Assembly (NCBI GenBank): GCA_028877275.1 | Contig: JAPPFP010000010.1 | Coordinates: forward strand, 131,640 to 195,639 | DNA: 64,000 bases | From: Acidobacteriota bacterium | GTDB lineage: Bacteria; Acidobacteriota; Thermoanaerobaculia; Multivoradales; Multivoraceae | Reading direction: 5' to 3' | Part shown: piece after piece, positions 1 to 8,883 of the stretch | Layout of the letters: each line of letters opens with the position of its first letter | Numbering within the stretch: position 1 is the first letter of the stretch | Position numbers and translations under genes: made by a program | Notes under the pieces: model-generated | What the model was told of the DNA's origin: nothing | Database searches by the model: none | The model's input: only the letters and a program-made list of their open reading frames with translations

Positions 1-2
1 CC

Positions 3-3000
3 CGGGTCAACGTGCAGGGAATCGACGACGAGTTCGTCTCCTTCTTTCCGGACGCGGCGGAGGAGCTCGACCTGTCCCGGCGCGACGGCCAGCTCTTCGC
101 GTCGCTGGCGGTCAACCGCTCCCTGGCCGAGGCTCTGGCGGTCGAGACCGGCGACTCCGTGGTGCTCTATCTCGAGCGGCCGAGCGAAGCGCCGCGCGCG
201 AGCCTGATGGGGGAGAAGGACCCCGAGGATCAGTTGGAGAGCATGCGGCTGAGCGTGGTCTCCGTGCTCGAGGACGAGGGGCCCGGCCGCTTCCAGCTGT
301 CGCCCCACCAGAGCCAGCCCCTGGTCGGCTACGTGCGGCTGCGTGACCTGCAGCGGGAACTCGACCGGCGCGGTCTGACGAACGCCTTGCTGGTGGGCGA
401 GCTCGCGGAGACCGGCGAGCCGGCAGCCGCGGCTCTGGACCTCGAGCGGCGGATCCGATCCCGGGCCCAGGCGGCCGACTTCAGCCTGGCGTTCGCCGAA
501 GCAGAGGAGCACCTGCGGGTGACCAGTTCCCGGATCGTGTTCGCCGAGGAGCTTGCCGAAGCGGTCGAGGTCCTGGCACAGGAGCGCGGCGTGGAGGCGA
601 TCGGCGTGTCGACCTATCTCGCCAACCGGACCGCGACGGAGAGTGGCGCCGCGGCCCCGTACTCGACGATCGCCGCGCTCGACACGGCCAGAGCCGGCGA
701 ACTCGGCGTGCTGCGGCTGGCGGACGGTGGGCCAGCGCCGGCGCTCGAGCCAGGCGAGGTGCTGGTCAACACCTTCCTGGCCGAGGATCTTGGGGTCGGC
801 GGGGGCGACCGGCTGGCGATCGACTACTTCGTCATCGGTGATCGCGAGCAGTTGGTCGAACGGACGGTCCAGGCCACGGTTGCGGGCGTGGTCGAGATGA
901 CCGGGTGGGCCGCGGACCGCGACCTGACGCCCGACTTCCCCGGCGTCGCCGACGCCGACAACATGAGCGACTGGGACCCGACCTTCCCGGTCGACCTCAG
1001 CCGCATCCGGGACCAGGACGAGGCCTACTGGGATGAGCACCGGGGAACCCCAAAGCTGTTCGTCTCCCTCGAGTACGGCGCCGAGCTCTGGTCCAGCCGT
1101 TTCGGCCTCCTGACTTCGCTCCGGTTGCTGCCCGCGGACGGGGACTCGACCCGGCAACTCGGGGCCGCTCTCGAGGAAGAGGCGCCGGAACGGGTCGAAC
1201 TGCACGCGGCGGGCCTGGCGGTCGAGTCAGTCAAGGCCGCGGGCCTGCGCGGCGCCACCGGCGCCACGGACTTCGGGGGACTGTTCATCGGTTTCAGCCT
1301 GTTCCTGATCGTCTCGGCGGCGTTGCTCGTGGGTCTGTTCTTCCGCCTCGGAACGGAGAGCCGCGCCGACGAGATGGGCCTGCTGCTGGCGCTCGGCCAC
1401 GGCGTAAAGCGAGTCCGGCGGCGTTTCCTGCTGGAAGGCGCCCTGCTCGGCGGAGCAGGCGTCCTTCTTGGTCTGGGCGGAGCGGTGCTCTACGCCGGCG
1501 CCATGATGGCGGCGCTCCGGACCCTGTGGCGCTCCGCCGTCGGTTCGAGCCATCTCTATCTCCACGTCGAGCCGCTGACGCTTGCCCTGGGCGGCGCCGG
1601 CTCGCTCCTCGTCGTGTTCTTCGCGATCCGGGGCGCGGTCGGCCGGCTGTCGGCGGTCTCGCCCATCCGGCTGCTGCGAGGAGAGACGACGGAGCGACCG
1701 GCGGCGGTCGCGGCGCCAGGCCGGCGAGCGCGTTGGACTCGGGGGATCTCTGGCGGTCTCGCCGTCGCCCTGCTCGCCGGGTCGACCGCGGCCCCGGCAT
1801 CGGCGGCCGCCTACCTGTTTTTCTCGGGCGGTGCCTGCCTGCTGATCGCCGGCCTCGCCGGCTTCACCCTGTGGCTGCGCCGGCGGCCCGAGGCGCCGCT
1901 CCGGACCTGGTCCTGGCGGGCCGGCTCGAGCATGGCGGCGGCCAATGCGTCGCTCAATCCGGGGAGGAGCCTGCTCTGCGCCGCCCTGGTGGCGAGCGCG
2001 TCGTTCGTCATCGTCGCCGTCGGCGCCTACGGGCTCCGGTTTGGTGAGGAAACGAGGAACCTGGATTCAGGCGCCGGAGGCTTCGACCTCGTAGCGGAGT
2101 CCGACATCTCCATCCTCGCCGACCTGACCGCGCTGGAGGGCCGCTACGAACTGGGCTTCGGGGAGGAGGCTTCGACACTCGTCGGGCGCAGCGAGATCGT
2201 CGGCTTCCGGACGGTGCCGGGCGACGACATCAGTTGTCTGAACCTGTTCCAGCCGGAGAGACCGCGGCTGCTCGGCGCGCCGCCGGAGTTCGTCGAGCGC
2301 GGGGGCTTTCGCTTCCAGTCCCTCGTCTCCGGGGCTGGCGAGGCGCCCTGGGAACTGCTGGAACAGGACCTTGGCCCCGGCGTCGTCCCCGCGATCGGTG
2401 ACTTCAACTCGGTCATGTGGATCCTCCACTCGGGGCTCGGCCAGGGCATCGAGATCGAGACGGAGCGCGGGGAGACGATCGAACTGCGGCTGGTGGGGCT
2501 GCTGCGCAAGAGCGTGTTCCAGAGCGAGCTCGTGATCTCCGAGGCGAACCTCGCGCGACACTTCCCGAGCCGCACGGGGAAGTCCTACTTCCTGCTTCGC
2601 ACGGCGCCGGATGAGCAGGACCGGACGATGCAGGAGATGGAGCGGACGCTCGCCGCCTTCGGGTTCGACGCCGTCCCCACCGCTCAGCGGCTACAGGCGT
2701 TCCAGGCGGTCGAGAACACCTACCTCGGCACCTTTCAGACCCTGGGCGGCCTCGGCCTCCTGCTCGGCACGCTGGGCCTCTCGGTCGTCCTGTTGCGCAA
2801 CCTGCTGGAACGGCGGGGCGAGCTGGCGACGATGCAGGCGATCGGCTTCTGGCGGCGCGCTCTGGCCTGGCTGGTGGTGGCGGAGAACAGCCTGCTGCTG
2901 GCCGCGGGCGTCGTGGTGGGCGCAGCCTCGGCCCTCGTCGCCGTGAGTCCGCATCTCCTCGGTGGCCACGCGCTGGTGCCGTGGCTGTCGCTAGCGCTCA

Positions 3001-3098
3001 CCCTCCTGCTGGTGCTGGCGGCGGGCACACTGGCCAGCCTCGCGGCGGTAAGGCGCGTGACGCGGGAGGATCTGCTGCCGGCGCTGCGCGGCTCCTAG
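3..3098 (+). CDS. FtsX-like ABC transporter permease (5' end outside window)
   Basis: Large inner-membrane permease of the MacB/FtsX/LolC type; such proteins work with a separate ATPase in exporting or extracting envelope molecules. The frame is open to the left edge. The first possible start (GTG at 12) falls inside what looks like the periplasmic MacB_PCD region, so I treat the gene as truncated by the window. Counting from that GTG, about 400 residues of extracytoplasmic domain precede a membrane block (about 420-545: FtsX core with the helix-loop 'RADEMGLLLALG'). Further helices follow around 580-620, then a second periplasmic domain (about 670-900) and a C-terminal FtsX block containing 'RRGELATMQAIGF'. 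The duplicated FtsX layout fits long two-domain permeases. The cognate ATPase must lie upstream, outside the window. Substrate unknown. Its TAG stop shares a CTAG with the stop of the convergent peptidase gene. Confidence 0.85.
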   Translation, partial: RVNVQGIDDEFVSFFPDAAEELDLSRRDGQLFASLAVNRSLAEALAVETGDSVVLYLERPSEAPRASLMGEKDPEDQLESMRLSVVSVLEDEGPGRFQLSPHQSQPLVGYVRLRDLQRELDRRGLTNALLVGELAETGEPAAAALDLERRIRSRAQAADFSLAFAEAEEHLRVTSSRIVFAEELAEAVEVLAQERGVEAIGVSTYLANRTATESGAAAPYSTIAALDTARAGELGVLRLADGGPAPALEPGEVLVNTFLAEDLGVGGGDRLAIDYFVIGDREQLVERTVQATVAGVVEMTGWAADRDLTPDFPGVADADNMSDWDPTFPVDLSRIRDQDEAYWDEHRGTPKLFVSLEYGAELWSSRFGLLTSLRLLPADGDSTRQLGAALEEEAPERVELHAAGLAVESVKAAGLRGATGATDFGGLFIGFSLFLIVSAALLVGLFFRLGTESRADEMGLLLALGHGVKRVRRRFLLEGALLGGAGVLLGLGGAVLYAGAMMAALRTLWRSAVGSSHLYLHVEPLTLALGGAGSLLVVFFAIRGAVGRLSAVSPIRLLRGETTERPAAVAAPGRRARWTRGISGGLAVALLAGSTAAPASAAAYLFFSGGACLLIAGLAGFTLWLRRRPEAPLRTWSWRAGSSMAAANASLNPGRSLLCAALVASASFVIVAVGAYGLRFGEETRNLDSGAGGFDLVAESDISILADLTALEGRYELGFGEEASTLVGRSEIVGFRTVPGDDISCLNLFQPERPRLLGAPPEFVERGGFRFQSLVSGAGEAPWELLEQDLGPGVVPAIGDFNSVMWILHSGLGQGIEIETERGETIELRLVGLLRKSVFQSELVISEANLARHFPSRTGKSYFLLRTAPDEQDRTMQEMERTLAAFGFDAVPTAQRLQAFQAVENTYLGTFQTLGGLGLLLGTLGLSVVLLRNLLERRGELATMQAIGFWRRALAWLVVAENSLLLAAGVVVGAASALVAVSPHLLGGHALVPWLSLALTLLLVLAAGTLASLAAVRRVTREDLLPALRGS

Positions 3099-5602
3099 CG
3101 CAGGTGGGTTTCGAACAGCTTCAGGATGCGACGGTACTCGTCGAGCCAGCTTGACGGCTCGACGAAGCCGTGGGCTTCGGCAGGGTAGACGGCGAGTTCC
3201 CAGTCCTCCTTGCCCAGCTCGATCAGCCGTTGGACGAGCCGTACGGAGTCCTGGAAAAGGACGTTGTCGTCCAGCATGCCGGTACAGATCAGGAGCGGTT
3301 TCCGGAGGCCCTCGGCGAATTCGATCGGCGAACTCCGTTCGTAAGCCTCGGGATCGAGCTCGGGCGTGTTCAGGATGTTCGACGTGTAGCCGTGGTTGTA
3401 GTGCGCCCAGTCCGTCACTGGACGAAGGGCGGCGCCCGCCGCGAAGAGTTCGGGGCGGCGGAACATCGCCATGAACGTCACGAAGCCGCCGTAGGAACCC
3501 CCGTAGACGCCGACCCGCTCCCGGTCGACGCCGTGCTCGGCGACCAGGTAGTCGATGCCGTCCGCCAGGTCCTCGACCTCGGGAGTGCCCATCTGCCGGT
3601 AGATCGCGGTGCGCCAGTCCCGGCCGTAGCCGGCGGAAGCGCGGAAGTCCATGTCGAGCACCACGTAGCCGCGGCGAGCGAGCAGGGTGTGGAACATGAA
3701 CTCCCGGTAGTAGGAGGACCAGCCCTGATGGGCGTTCTGGAGGTAGCCGGCGCCGTGGACGAAAACGACCGCCGGCCGTGGAGCTTCGGTGGTAGGGCCC
3801 GGCGGCAGGTAAAGGCGAGCATGGATCGGTCGGCCCGCGTGCAACGAGGGCACCTCGACGAACCGGGGCGCGACCCAGTCGATCGCCACGAAGTCGGTGG
3901 ACACCGTCTCGGTCAGGCGGACGGCCTCTGCACCCGGCGATGCGTCCTGGAGCCAGAGTTCGGGCGGCCGGGTGGCGGTGGAATGAACGATCAGGAGACG
4001 GCCGCCGTCCGGCGAGAGCCGGAAAGAGTTGAGGCCGCCGAGGGAGGTGACCTGTTCGATGGCGCCGGTGCCCGCTTCGGAAACCGGAGCGCGGTAGATG
4101 TCGAAGACGCCGGAGTGGTTCCGGTTGGCCTCGAAGAAGAGGAAGGCGCCATCCGCCGAAACCTGGGGCGCGCGGACGACGAAGTCGCCCTCCGTGACCT
4201 GAAGTCGTTCCCCGGTCGTCGCGTCCATCAGGTGGAGATGGGAGTAGCCGGTTTCCTCGGACAGGAAGAAGACCGTCCGGTCGTTCGGCAGCCAGCCCAT
4301 GTCGCGAAAGGCGTAGTTGATCCAGGCCGGATCGGACATCCGGTGCAGGGGACGCAGTTCGCCGGCTTCGACGTCGATCCCGGCGATCCAGCGGTCCTTG
4401 TTGTCGGCCGAGTAGATCTGCACAACGGCCCGCGATCCGTCGCGGTTGAAGGACACCGGGCCGAAGCGGACCGGCCGGGGCCCGGGCTCCTTCTCATTGA
4501 GCTCCTCGTCCTCACTGGCCTCCTGGTCCCTCTGCTCGACCGATTCCGCTTCGGCGTCGTCCGCGTCCTGGCTGTCGCCGTCCTGCTTCATTGCCGCTTG
4601 CCGAGCTTTCCTGCGTTCGCGCGCCGCTTCGCGCAGGTCGGCCAGCGGATCGTCGGCAATGCCCGGCAGTACGGAGAGGTCGAGCGTCATGGGTTCCGTG
4701 TCGCCGGTGCTCAACAGGAGCAGCGTTTCGCCCGCCGTCTCCGCGGTGCCGACCTTCATCCGCACCTCCTCGACCTCGACCATGCCGGTGGCGGTGACGT
4801 AGTTCGGCATCCTGTCCCGGAGTCCCTCGTCGCGCTCTTTCGGCCGGATCCGCAGGACCAGGCGGTCAAGCGCGGGCGACAGGGCTGAGCCGGCCACTTC
4901 GACCTCCTTGCCCAGGTAGTGGGGAAGAGCGGGCCGGCTGGAGTCACCGGCCTGGCGCTCCCTGGAGACCTCCAGGCTTCGTTCCTCACGCTGGCGCCGC
5001 TCGCGGACGATCTCGAGCAGTCGCGGCTGCTGGCGCTCCAGGTAGCGGGCCTTGAGGTCGTGCTCGGCCCGCGCCTGTTCGGGATCGTCTTCCGTCCGGA
5101 CGTCGAAAGGTTGCCGGAGCAGGCCCGTCCCTCGCTCCCGCACGAACCAGACCCCGGCCCGGCGGAACGCGACATCCCCGCCGGCGGTGAAGAAGGGCGC
5201 GGTCTCCGTCGCGGCGGTCCGGGTGATCTGAGTCAGGCCGCCGTCACGGTCCAGGTCGCGCACGAAGACGTCGCCGGCCTTGACGAAGACCCGGCGACGC
5301 CGTTCGCGGTCCCAGTTGCCGCCAGCTGCGTCCGCACCGGCGCGGTCGCGGTCGGAGACCCGGACGGTCTCCCGCTCTTTCAGGTCGATCCGGTAGAGAT
5401 CGCGGGTCTCCTCGCCCTCCCGCTTGCGCTGGAAGTAGACGCTGTCGCCGTCACTGCTCCAGTACGGTCCCTCCGGCTGGCGGCCCACCCAGTCGGGATG
5501 GGCCATGATCCGTTCGAGGGTGACGTCGTCCTGGGCCCGGAGGGGAAGGACGGGGAGGAGCAGGCTCGTGGCAAGAACTGCCGCGAGCGGTCGAACGCGC
5601 AA
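3095..5602 (-). CDS. Secreted S9 family peptidase (DPP IV/prolyl oligopeptidase-like)
   Basis: Serine peptidase of family S9, expected to trim peptides in the periplasm or outside the cell. An N-terminal signal peptide (Arg-rich start, hydrophobic Leu/Val run, cut near LRA-QDD) precedes a beta-propeller region (about 25-580) and a C-terminal alpha/beta hydrolase domain. The catalytic triad is visible: Ser703 in GGSYGGF, Asp778 in GMLDDNV, His811 in AEAHGF. An acidic low-complexity insertion (about residues 337-378, rich in Asp, Glu, Gln) interrupts the propeller. Length 835 residues, somewhat long for the family. The start is TTG, four bases after the stop of the upstream TPR gene on the same strand, so the two genes probably share a transcript. 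No good ribosome binding site is visible, so the exact start is uncertain. Confidence 0.9.
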   Translation of the reverse strand: MRVRPLAAVLATSLLLPVLPLRAQDDVTLERIMAHPDWVGRQPEGPYWSSDGDSVYFQRKREGEETRDLYRIDLKERETVRVSDRDRAGADAAGGNWDRERRRRVFVKAGDVFVRDLDRDGGLTQITRTAATETAPFFTAGGDVAFRRAGVWFVRERGTGLLRQPFDVRTEDDPEQARAEHDLKARYLERQQPRLLEIVRERRQREERSLEVSRERQAGDSSRPALPHYLGKEVEVAGSALSPALDRLVLRIRPKERDEGLRDRMPNYVTATGMVEVEEVRMKVGTAETAGETLLLLSTGDTEPMTLDLSVLPGIADDPLADLREAARERRKARQAAMKQDGDSQDADDAEAESVEQRDQEASEDEELNEKEPGPRPVRFGPVSFNRDGSRAVVQIYSADNKDRWIAGIDVEAGELRPLHRMSDPAWINYAFRDMGWLPNDRTVFFLSEETGYSHLHLMDATTGERLQVTEGDFVVRAPQVSADGAFLFFEANRNHSGVFDIYRAPVSEAGTGAIEQVTSLGGLNSFRLSPDGGRLLIVHSTATRPPELWLQDASPGAEAVRLTETVSTDFVAIDWVAPRFVEVPSLHAGRPIHARLYLPPGPTTEAPRPAVVFVHGAGYLQNAHQGWSSYYREFMFHTLLARRGYVVLDMDFRASAGYGRDWRTAIYRQMGTPEVEDLADGIDYLVAEHGVDRERVGVYGGSYGGFVTFMAMFRRPELFAAGAALRPVTDWAHYNHGYTSNILNTPELDPEAYERSSPIEFAEGLRKPLLICTGMLDDNVLFQDSVRLVQRLIELGKEDWELAVYPAEAHGFVEPSSWLDEYRRILKLFETHLR

Positions 5603-5606
5603 GTTG

Positions 5607-6683
5607 CTACAGGGACTCGAAGTACTCGATCATCGCCTGCGCGGTGGCCGCCTCCGGATGGTTGGGGGCCACCTCCAGGAACTTCCTGAACGTGTCGAGG
5701 GCCTTGTCGTTCTCCGACTGGGCGGCGTAGCAGAGCCCGAGCATGTTGAGCGCTTCCGGGTGGCTCGGGTTGAATCCGATGACCTGCTCCAGTTTCGTCA
5801 GGGCCTCGGGAATGCTGCCGGCGTTGTACAGGTCCGCCGCCTCGTTGTACAGGTTCTTCGCGGCCTTCTCGGGGTCGGTCGTCTGGAGGGAGGCCAGGGC
5901 GGCCTCGGCCTTGTCATCCATCCCGAGGGCGTTGTAGCCGGCGTAGAGGATCTGGTTCATGTTCTCCAGGTCCTCGCCCTCGGCGGCCACCTGTTCCGCG
6001 AACTCCACCGCGCGGACGTGGTCCCCCCTCTGGGAGTAGATGCGGGCAAGCCCGCCCATCGCCTGGGTGAGGTCCGCCTTCTTCTCGAGGGCGCTCTGGA
6101 ACATGAACTCGGCCGTTTCGTAGTCGCCCGAGTTCAACGCGTTGCTGCCCTGGTTGTAGAGCTTGATCGCGCTGCCGCGGGCCTCGGCTTCCAGGTCCAC
6201 TTCCTGGGACGGCTGCGGGATGCCGGCGGCCTCGAACTGCGCCGCCTGCTGCTTCAGTGCCTCCTCCTGGGAGGTGAGATTCCAGTCGCCTCCGCCAGGG
6301 AGCTGGCTGAGCCTCGTTTCGTTGCGGGCGGGGATGCGGACGTTGACCACGCGCCGGGTCACGTAGCCTTCCTTCTTCAGCTCGACCGTGAAGCCGCCGC
6401 GTTCGTGCGTGACGACGTTCTTGATCATGATCCGGAACCGCCCGTTCCTCCCGGACTTGAACTCCTCGCGCCAGGTCGGTGCTTCGGGATTCGTGAAGAT
6501 GATCTCAACGCCCTCGAGGGTGTCGCCGGTCGTGGCGTCGAAGATCTGCCCCCATACGGTCCCAGGGAGCTGTGCGGCTGCAGGGGCTGCCAGAGCGGCC
6601 GACAGGCAGATGCCGAGAACGGCTGCGAAGAGGGCGGGGCGTGCCGGCTGTCCCAGGGTCCACGGTTCGCGAATCGGCTTCAT
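5607..6683 (-). CDS. Secreted TPR protein with carboxypeptidase-regulatory-like domain
   Basis: Predicted exported scaffold protein of unknown partner. A signal peptide ends at APAAA-QLP. It is followed by a carboxypeptidase-regulatory-like beta domain (about residues 33-110, starting GTVWGQIFDATTGDTLEGVE) and, after a linker, several TPR repeats from about residue 150 to the end (359 residues). I chose the ATG at 6683 rather than an in-frame ATG 21 bases upstream, because an AGGAGG (6689-6694) sits five bases before it. The gene leads a two-gene unit with the S9 peptidase and is divergent from cca. The pairing of a TPR/CarbopepD_reg protein with a secreted peptidase suggests a joint role in protein turnover or surface assembly, but this is inference only. 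Confidence 0.8.
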   Translation of the reverse strand: MKPIREPWTLGQPARPALFAAVLGICLSAALAAPAAAQLPGTVWGQIFDATTGDTLEGVEIIFTNPEAPTWREEFKSGRNGRFRIMIKNVVTHERGGFTVELKKEGYVTRRVVNVRIPARNETRLSQLPGGGDWNLTSQEEALKQQAAQFEAAGIPQPSQEVDLEAEARGSAIKLYNQGSNALNSGDYETAEFMFQSALEKKADLTQAMGGLARIYSQRGDHVRAVEFAEQVAAEGEDLENMNQILYAGYNALGMDDKAEAALASLQTTDPEKAAKNLYNEAADLYNAGSIPEALTKLEQVIGFNPSHPEALNMLGLCYAAQSENDKALDTFRKFLEVAPNHPEAATAQAMIEYFESL

Positions 6684-6688
6684 CGTCT

Positions 6689-6694
6689 CCTCCT
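6689..6694 (-). promoter_or_regulatory. Shine-Dalgarno site fixing the TPR gene start
   Basis: AGGAGG on the minus strand, five bases before the ATG at 6683. It decides for this start over the ATG at 6704, which would place the Shine-Dalgarno inside the coding sequence. Confidence 0.7.
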
Positions 6695-6728
6695 TCGGCC
6701 GCACGGGCTCATGGCGGATCTGCTGGCG

Positions 6729-6752
6729 CGGCTCTCTAGAATAACAGAGCCG
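6729..6752. promoter_or_regulatory. 7-bp inverted repeat with TAGAAT between divergent genes
   Basis: CGGCTCT (6729-6735) and AGAGCCG (6746-6752) are perfect inverted repeats with a 10-base loop containing TAGAAT (6737-6742). The right arm ends on the first base of the GTG start of cca. TAGAAT lies nine bases before that GTG, a position fitting a -10 box of a leaderless transcript. The repeat could be an operator or an mRNA hairpin. No matching -35 box was seen. Confidence 0.35.
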
Positions 6753-8185
6753 TGGTTGCGGATCCTGGCTCTCGTCTCGCGCGCCATCCGGCCTGGCCGA
6801 AGGTGCTGCAGATCTGCCGGGCCGCGGCGGAGAGGGGCGGTTGTGTCCGCGTGGTGGGTGGCTCGGTGCGGGACGCGATACTCGACCGGCCGTTCACCGA
6901 GTTCGACCTCGAGGCCTTCCGGGTCAGGCCGAAGAAGCTCGATCGAATGCTGGAGGACCTGGGCCTGCGCGTCGACCGGGTCGGTCGCGCGTTCTCGGTC
7001 GTCAAGCTGCGCGGCGTTCCCGTCGACATCGCCCTGCCGCGTCGCGAGGTCAGCGTCGGAGCCGGTCACCGCGACTTCCTGGTTGACGCCGACCCGGACA
7101 TGACGGTCGAGGAGGCCGCTGGGCGTCGCGACTACACGATCAACGCGATCTCGTACGATCCGCTGGCCGGTCGAGTCGACGATCCGCTGGGGGGCAGGGC
7201 GGACCTTGATCGCCGGAGGCTGCGCCATGCTTCGCACCGGTTCCCGGAGGATCCGCTCCGGGTGTTGCGCGGGATGCAGCTCGTGGCGAGGTTTGGGCTC
7301 GAACCGGACCCCGGCACCGTGCGCCTCTGTTCCGGAATCGACTGGCGGGAGCTGAGCGTCGAGCGGGTGTTCGAGGAATGGCGGAAGCTGCTCCTGCGGG
7401 GAATCGAGATCGGGCGCGGTCTGCGGTTCCTGCAGGTGAGCGGATGGCTTCAGGCCTACCCCGAGCTCCAGGCCACGGTCGGCTGCGAACAGGATCCGGA
7501 ATGGCACCCGGAGGGCGACGTCTGGACCCATACGGCCCACGTCCTGGACGCCTTCGCCACCGAGCGGCTGGGCGACGACGAGGAAGACCTGGTGGTCGGG
7601 CTTGCCTGCGTCTGCCATGACCTGGGCAAGCCAGCGACGACGCGATTCGTCGACGGCCGGCTTCGCTCGCGGGGCCATGAAGCGGCCGGCGAGGCCCCGA
7701 CCCGGAGCTTCCTGGCCCGGCTCACGAACCGCCGCGGTCTGGTTGACGACGTGGTGCGACTGGTGGTGGACCATCTGAAACCGCGCCAGCTCTACCAGGG
7801 GGGCGCCGGCGACGCCGCCGTTCGCCGGCTGGCCCACCGGGTGAAGCGGATCGACCGCCTGGTTCGGGTCGCCCGCGCCGATGCGCGGGGTCGTCCGCCG
7901 CTGCCGCCGGCGGACTGCGAGGACTGTGACTGGCTGCTTGGCCGCGCGGAGGCGCTGAGGGTCAGGGACCAGGCGCCGGCTCGGCTCGTGCTCGGCCGCG
8001 ACCTGATCGCCCGCGGTCTGGCCCCCGGTCCCGAGATCGGCGTGCTCGTCGACCGCTGCTACCAGGCACAGTTGGACGGCGCCTTCGAGGGCAGGACCGC
8101 CGGACTTCGCTTCCTCGATTCGCTGCTCCGGCGCCGGGCCGCGACCGAGACGGCGCCGGGCAGCTCCGGTCGGGCGGAACCGTGA
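6752..8185 (+). CDS. cca: CCA tRNA nucleotidyltransferase / poly(A) polymerase family protein with HD domain
   Basis: Class II nucleotidyltransferase that adds CCA (or A tails) to RNA 3' ends. The N-terminal head shows VVGGSVRD and FDLEAF (metal-binding Asp/Glu pair), then RRDYTINAISYDP and the RNA-binding neck beginning at FPEDPLRVLRGMQ. A C-terminal HD phosphohydrolase domain has His260, the His289-Asp290 pair in CHDLGKP, and a further VVDHLK motif. The 477-residue length fits multifunctional CCA enzymes with HD domains. Both tRNAs in this window already encode CCA, so repair or polyadenylation are also possible roles. GTG start with a possible leaderless promoter. The stop overlaps the sigma-factor GTG by four bases, so it is probably the first gene of the sigma/RND operon. 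Confidence 0.88.
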   Translation: MVADPGSRLARHPAWPKVLQICRAAAERGGCVRVVGGSVRDAILDRPFTEFDLEAFRVRPKKLDRMLEDLGLRVDRVGRAFSVVKLRGVPVDIALPRREVSVGAGHRDFLVDADPDMTVEEAAGRRDYTINAISYDPLAGRVDDPLGGRADLDRRRLRHASHRFPEDPLRVLRGMQLVARFGLEPDPGTVRLCSGIDWRELSVERVFEEWRKLLLRGIEIGRGLRFLQVSGWLQAYPELQATVGCEQDPEWHPEGDVWTHTAHVLDAFATERLGDDEEDLVVGLACVCHDLGKPATTRFVDGRLRSRGHEAAGEAPTRSFLARLTNRRGLVDDVVRLVVDHLKPRQLYQGGAGDAAVRRLAHRVKRIDRLVRVARADARGRPPLPPADCEDCDWLLGRAEALRVRDQAPARLVLGRDLIARGLAPGPEIGVLVDRCYQAQLDGAFEGRTAGLRFLDSLLRRRAATETAPGSSGRAEP

Positions 8186-8883
8186 GCGATTCCCCGGGCG
8201 GCCCGGCAGGCGAAACAAGGGCCACCGGCGAGTCGTCCCTGCACCGAGAGGATGATGACTTGCCAGCTCAGAAAGCCTCCGACCGGGAATCGACCCGCGG
8301 GTCGACCGGCGTTTCCGAGGACGTCGAACTCGTTCGACGGGCCTCCGCTGGCGACAGCGGCGCGTTCGAGGCCCTGGTGCTTCGCTACGAGACGCCGCTT
8401 CGGAAGCTGCTCTACGGCTACGTGCTCGACTGGGAGGTGGCCGAGGACGTGGCCCAGGACGCTTTTCTGCTGGCGTACCGGAAGCTCGGGAATCTCGGAG
8501 AGGCGGCCGCATTCAAGAGCTGGCTCTACCGGATCGCGATCAACCGGGCCCACGACGAGTTGCGCCGGTCGGCGCGCTGGGGGAGGCGGCTGGACCGGAA
8601 CGTGGGGGAGGAAGCGCTCGCCGAACTGCCGGCTGCGGGCGCGGAGTCGGCCGTCGAGTCCCGGCTGTTGCGCCGGGCCCTCGTGCGCGAGTTGGCGCGG
8701 CTGCCGAAGAGCCAGCGGACGGCGGTGGTGCTGAAGGACGTGGTGGGGATGAAGTACGTGGAGATCGCGGAGTGCCTGGGCTGTCCGATCGGTACGGCGC
8801 AGATCCGGGTCCATCGCGGTCGGCAGAAGCTGCGGCGACGCCTCGGCGAGCCGGGCTCCAAGGCAGGAGGAGGTACACGATGA
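8182..8883 (+). CDS. ECF-type RNA polymerase sigma factor
   Basis: Extracytoplasmic-function sigma factor of the RpoE group, recruiting RNA polymerase to promoters of an envelope or efflux regulon. After a disordered, charged N-terminal stretch of about 45 residues, region 2 is clear (VLDWEVAEDVAQDAFLLAYR, FKSWLYRIAINRAHDELRR) and region 4 follows (LPKSQRTAVVLKDVVGMKY, IGTAQIRVHRGRQKLRRRL). 233 residues. GTG start overlapping the cca stop (GTGA); the stop overlaps the ATG of the next gene (ATGA). Immediately downstream come a small membrane protein of the anti-sigma kind and a Spy-like sensor, so its activity is probably controlled by them. It presumably autoregulates the operon, although no separate promoter was identified inside cca. 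Confidence 0.9.
   Translation: MSDSPGGPAGETRATGESSLHREDDDLPAQKASDRESTRGSTGVSEDVELVRRASAGDSGAFEALVLRYETPLRKLLYGYVLDWEVAEDVAQDAFLLAYRKLGNLGEAAAFKSWLYRIAINRAHDELRRSARWGRRLDRNVGEEALAELPAAGAESAVESRLLRRALVRELARLPKSQRTAVVLKDVVGMKYVEIAECLGCPIGTAQIRVHRGRQKLRRRLGEPGSKAGGGTR

Noticed and set aside
3170..4888. Long open frame antisense to the S9 peptidase gene
   Set aside because: Frames opposite GC-rich genes stay open by codon bias. The product has no recognisable domain, while the minus-strand gene has signal peptide and full catalytic triad.
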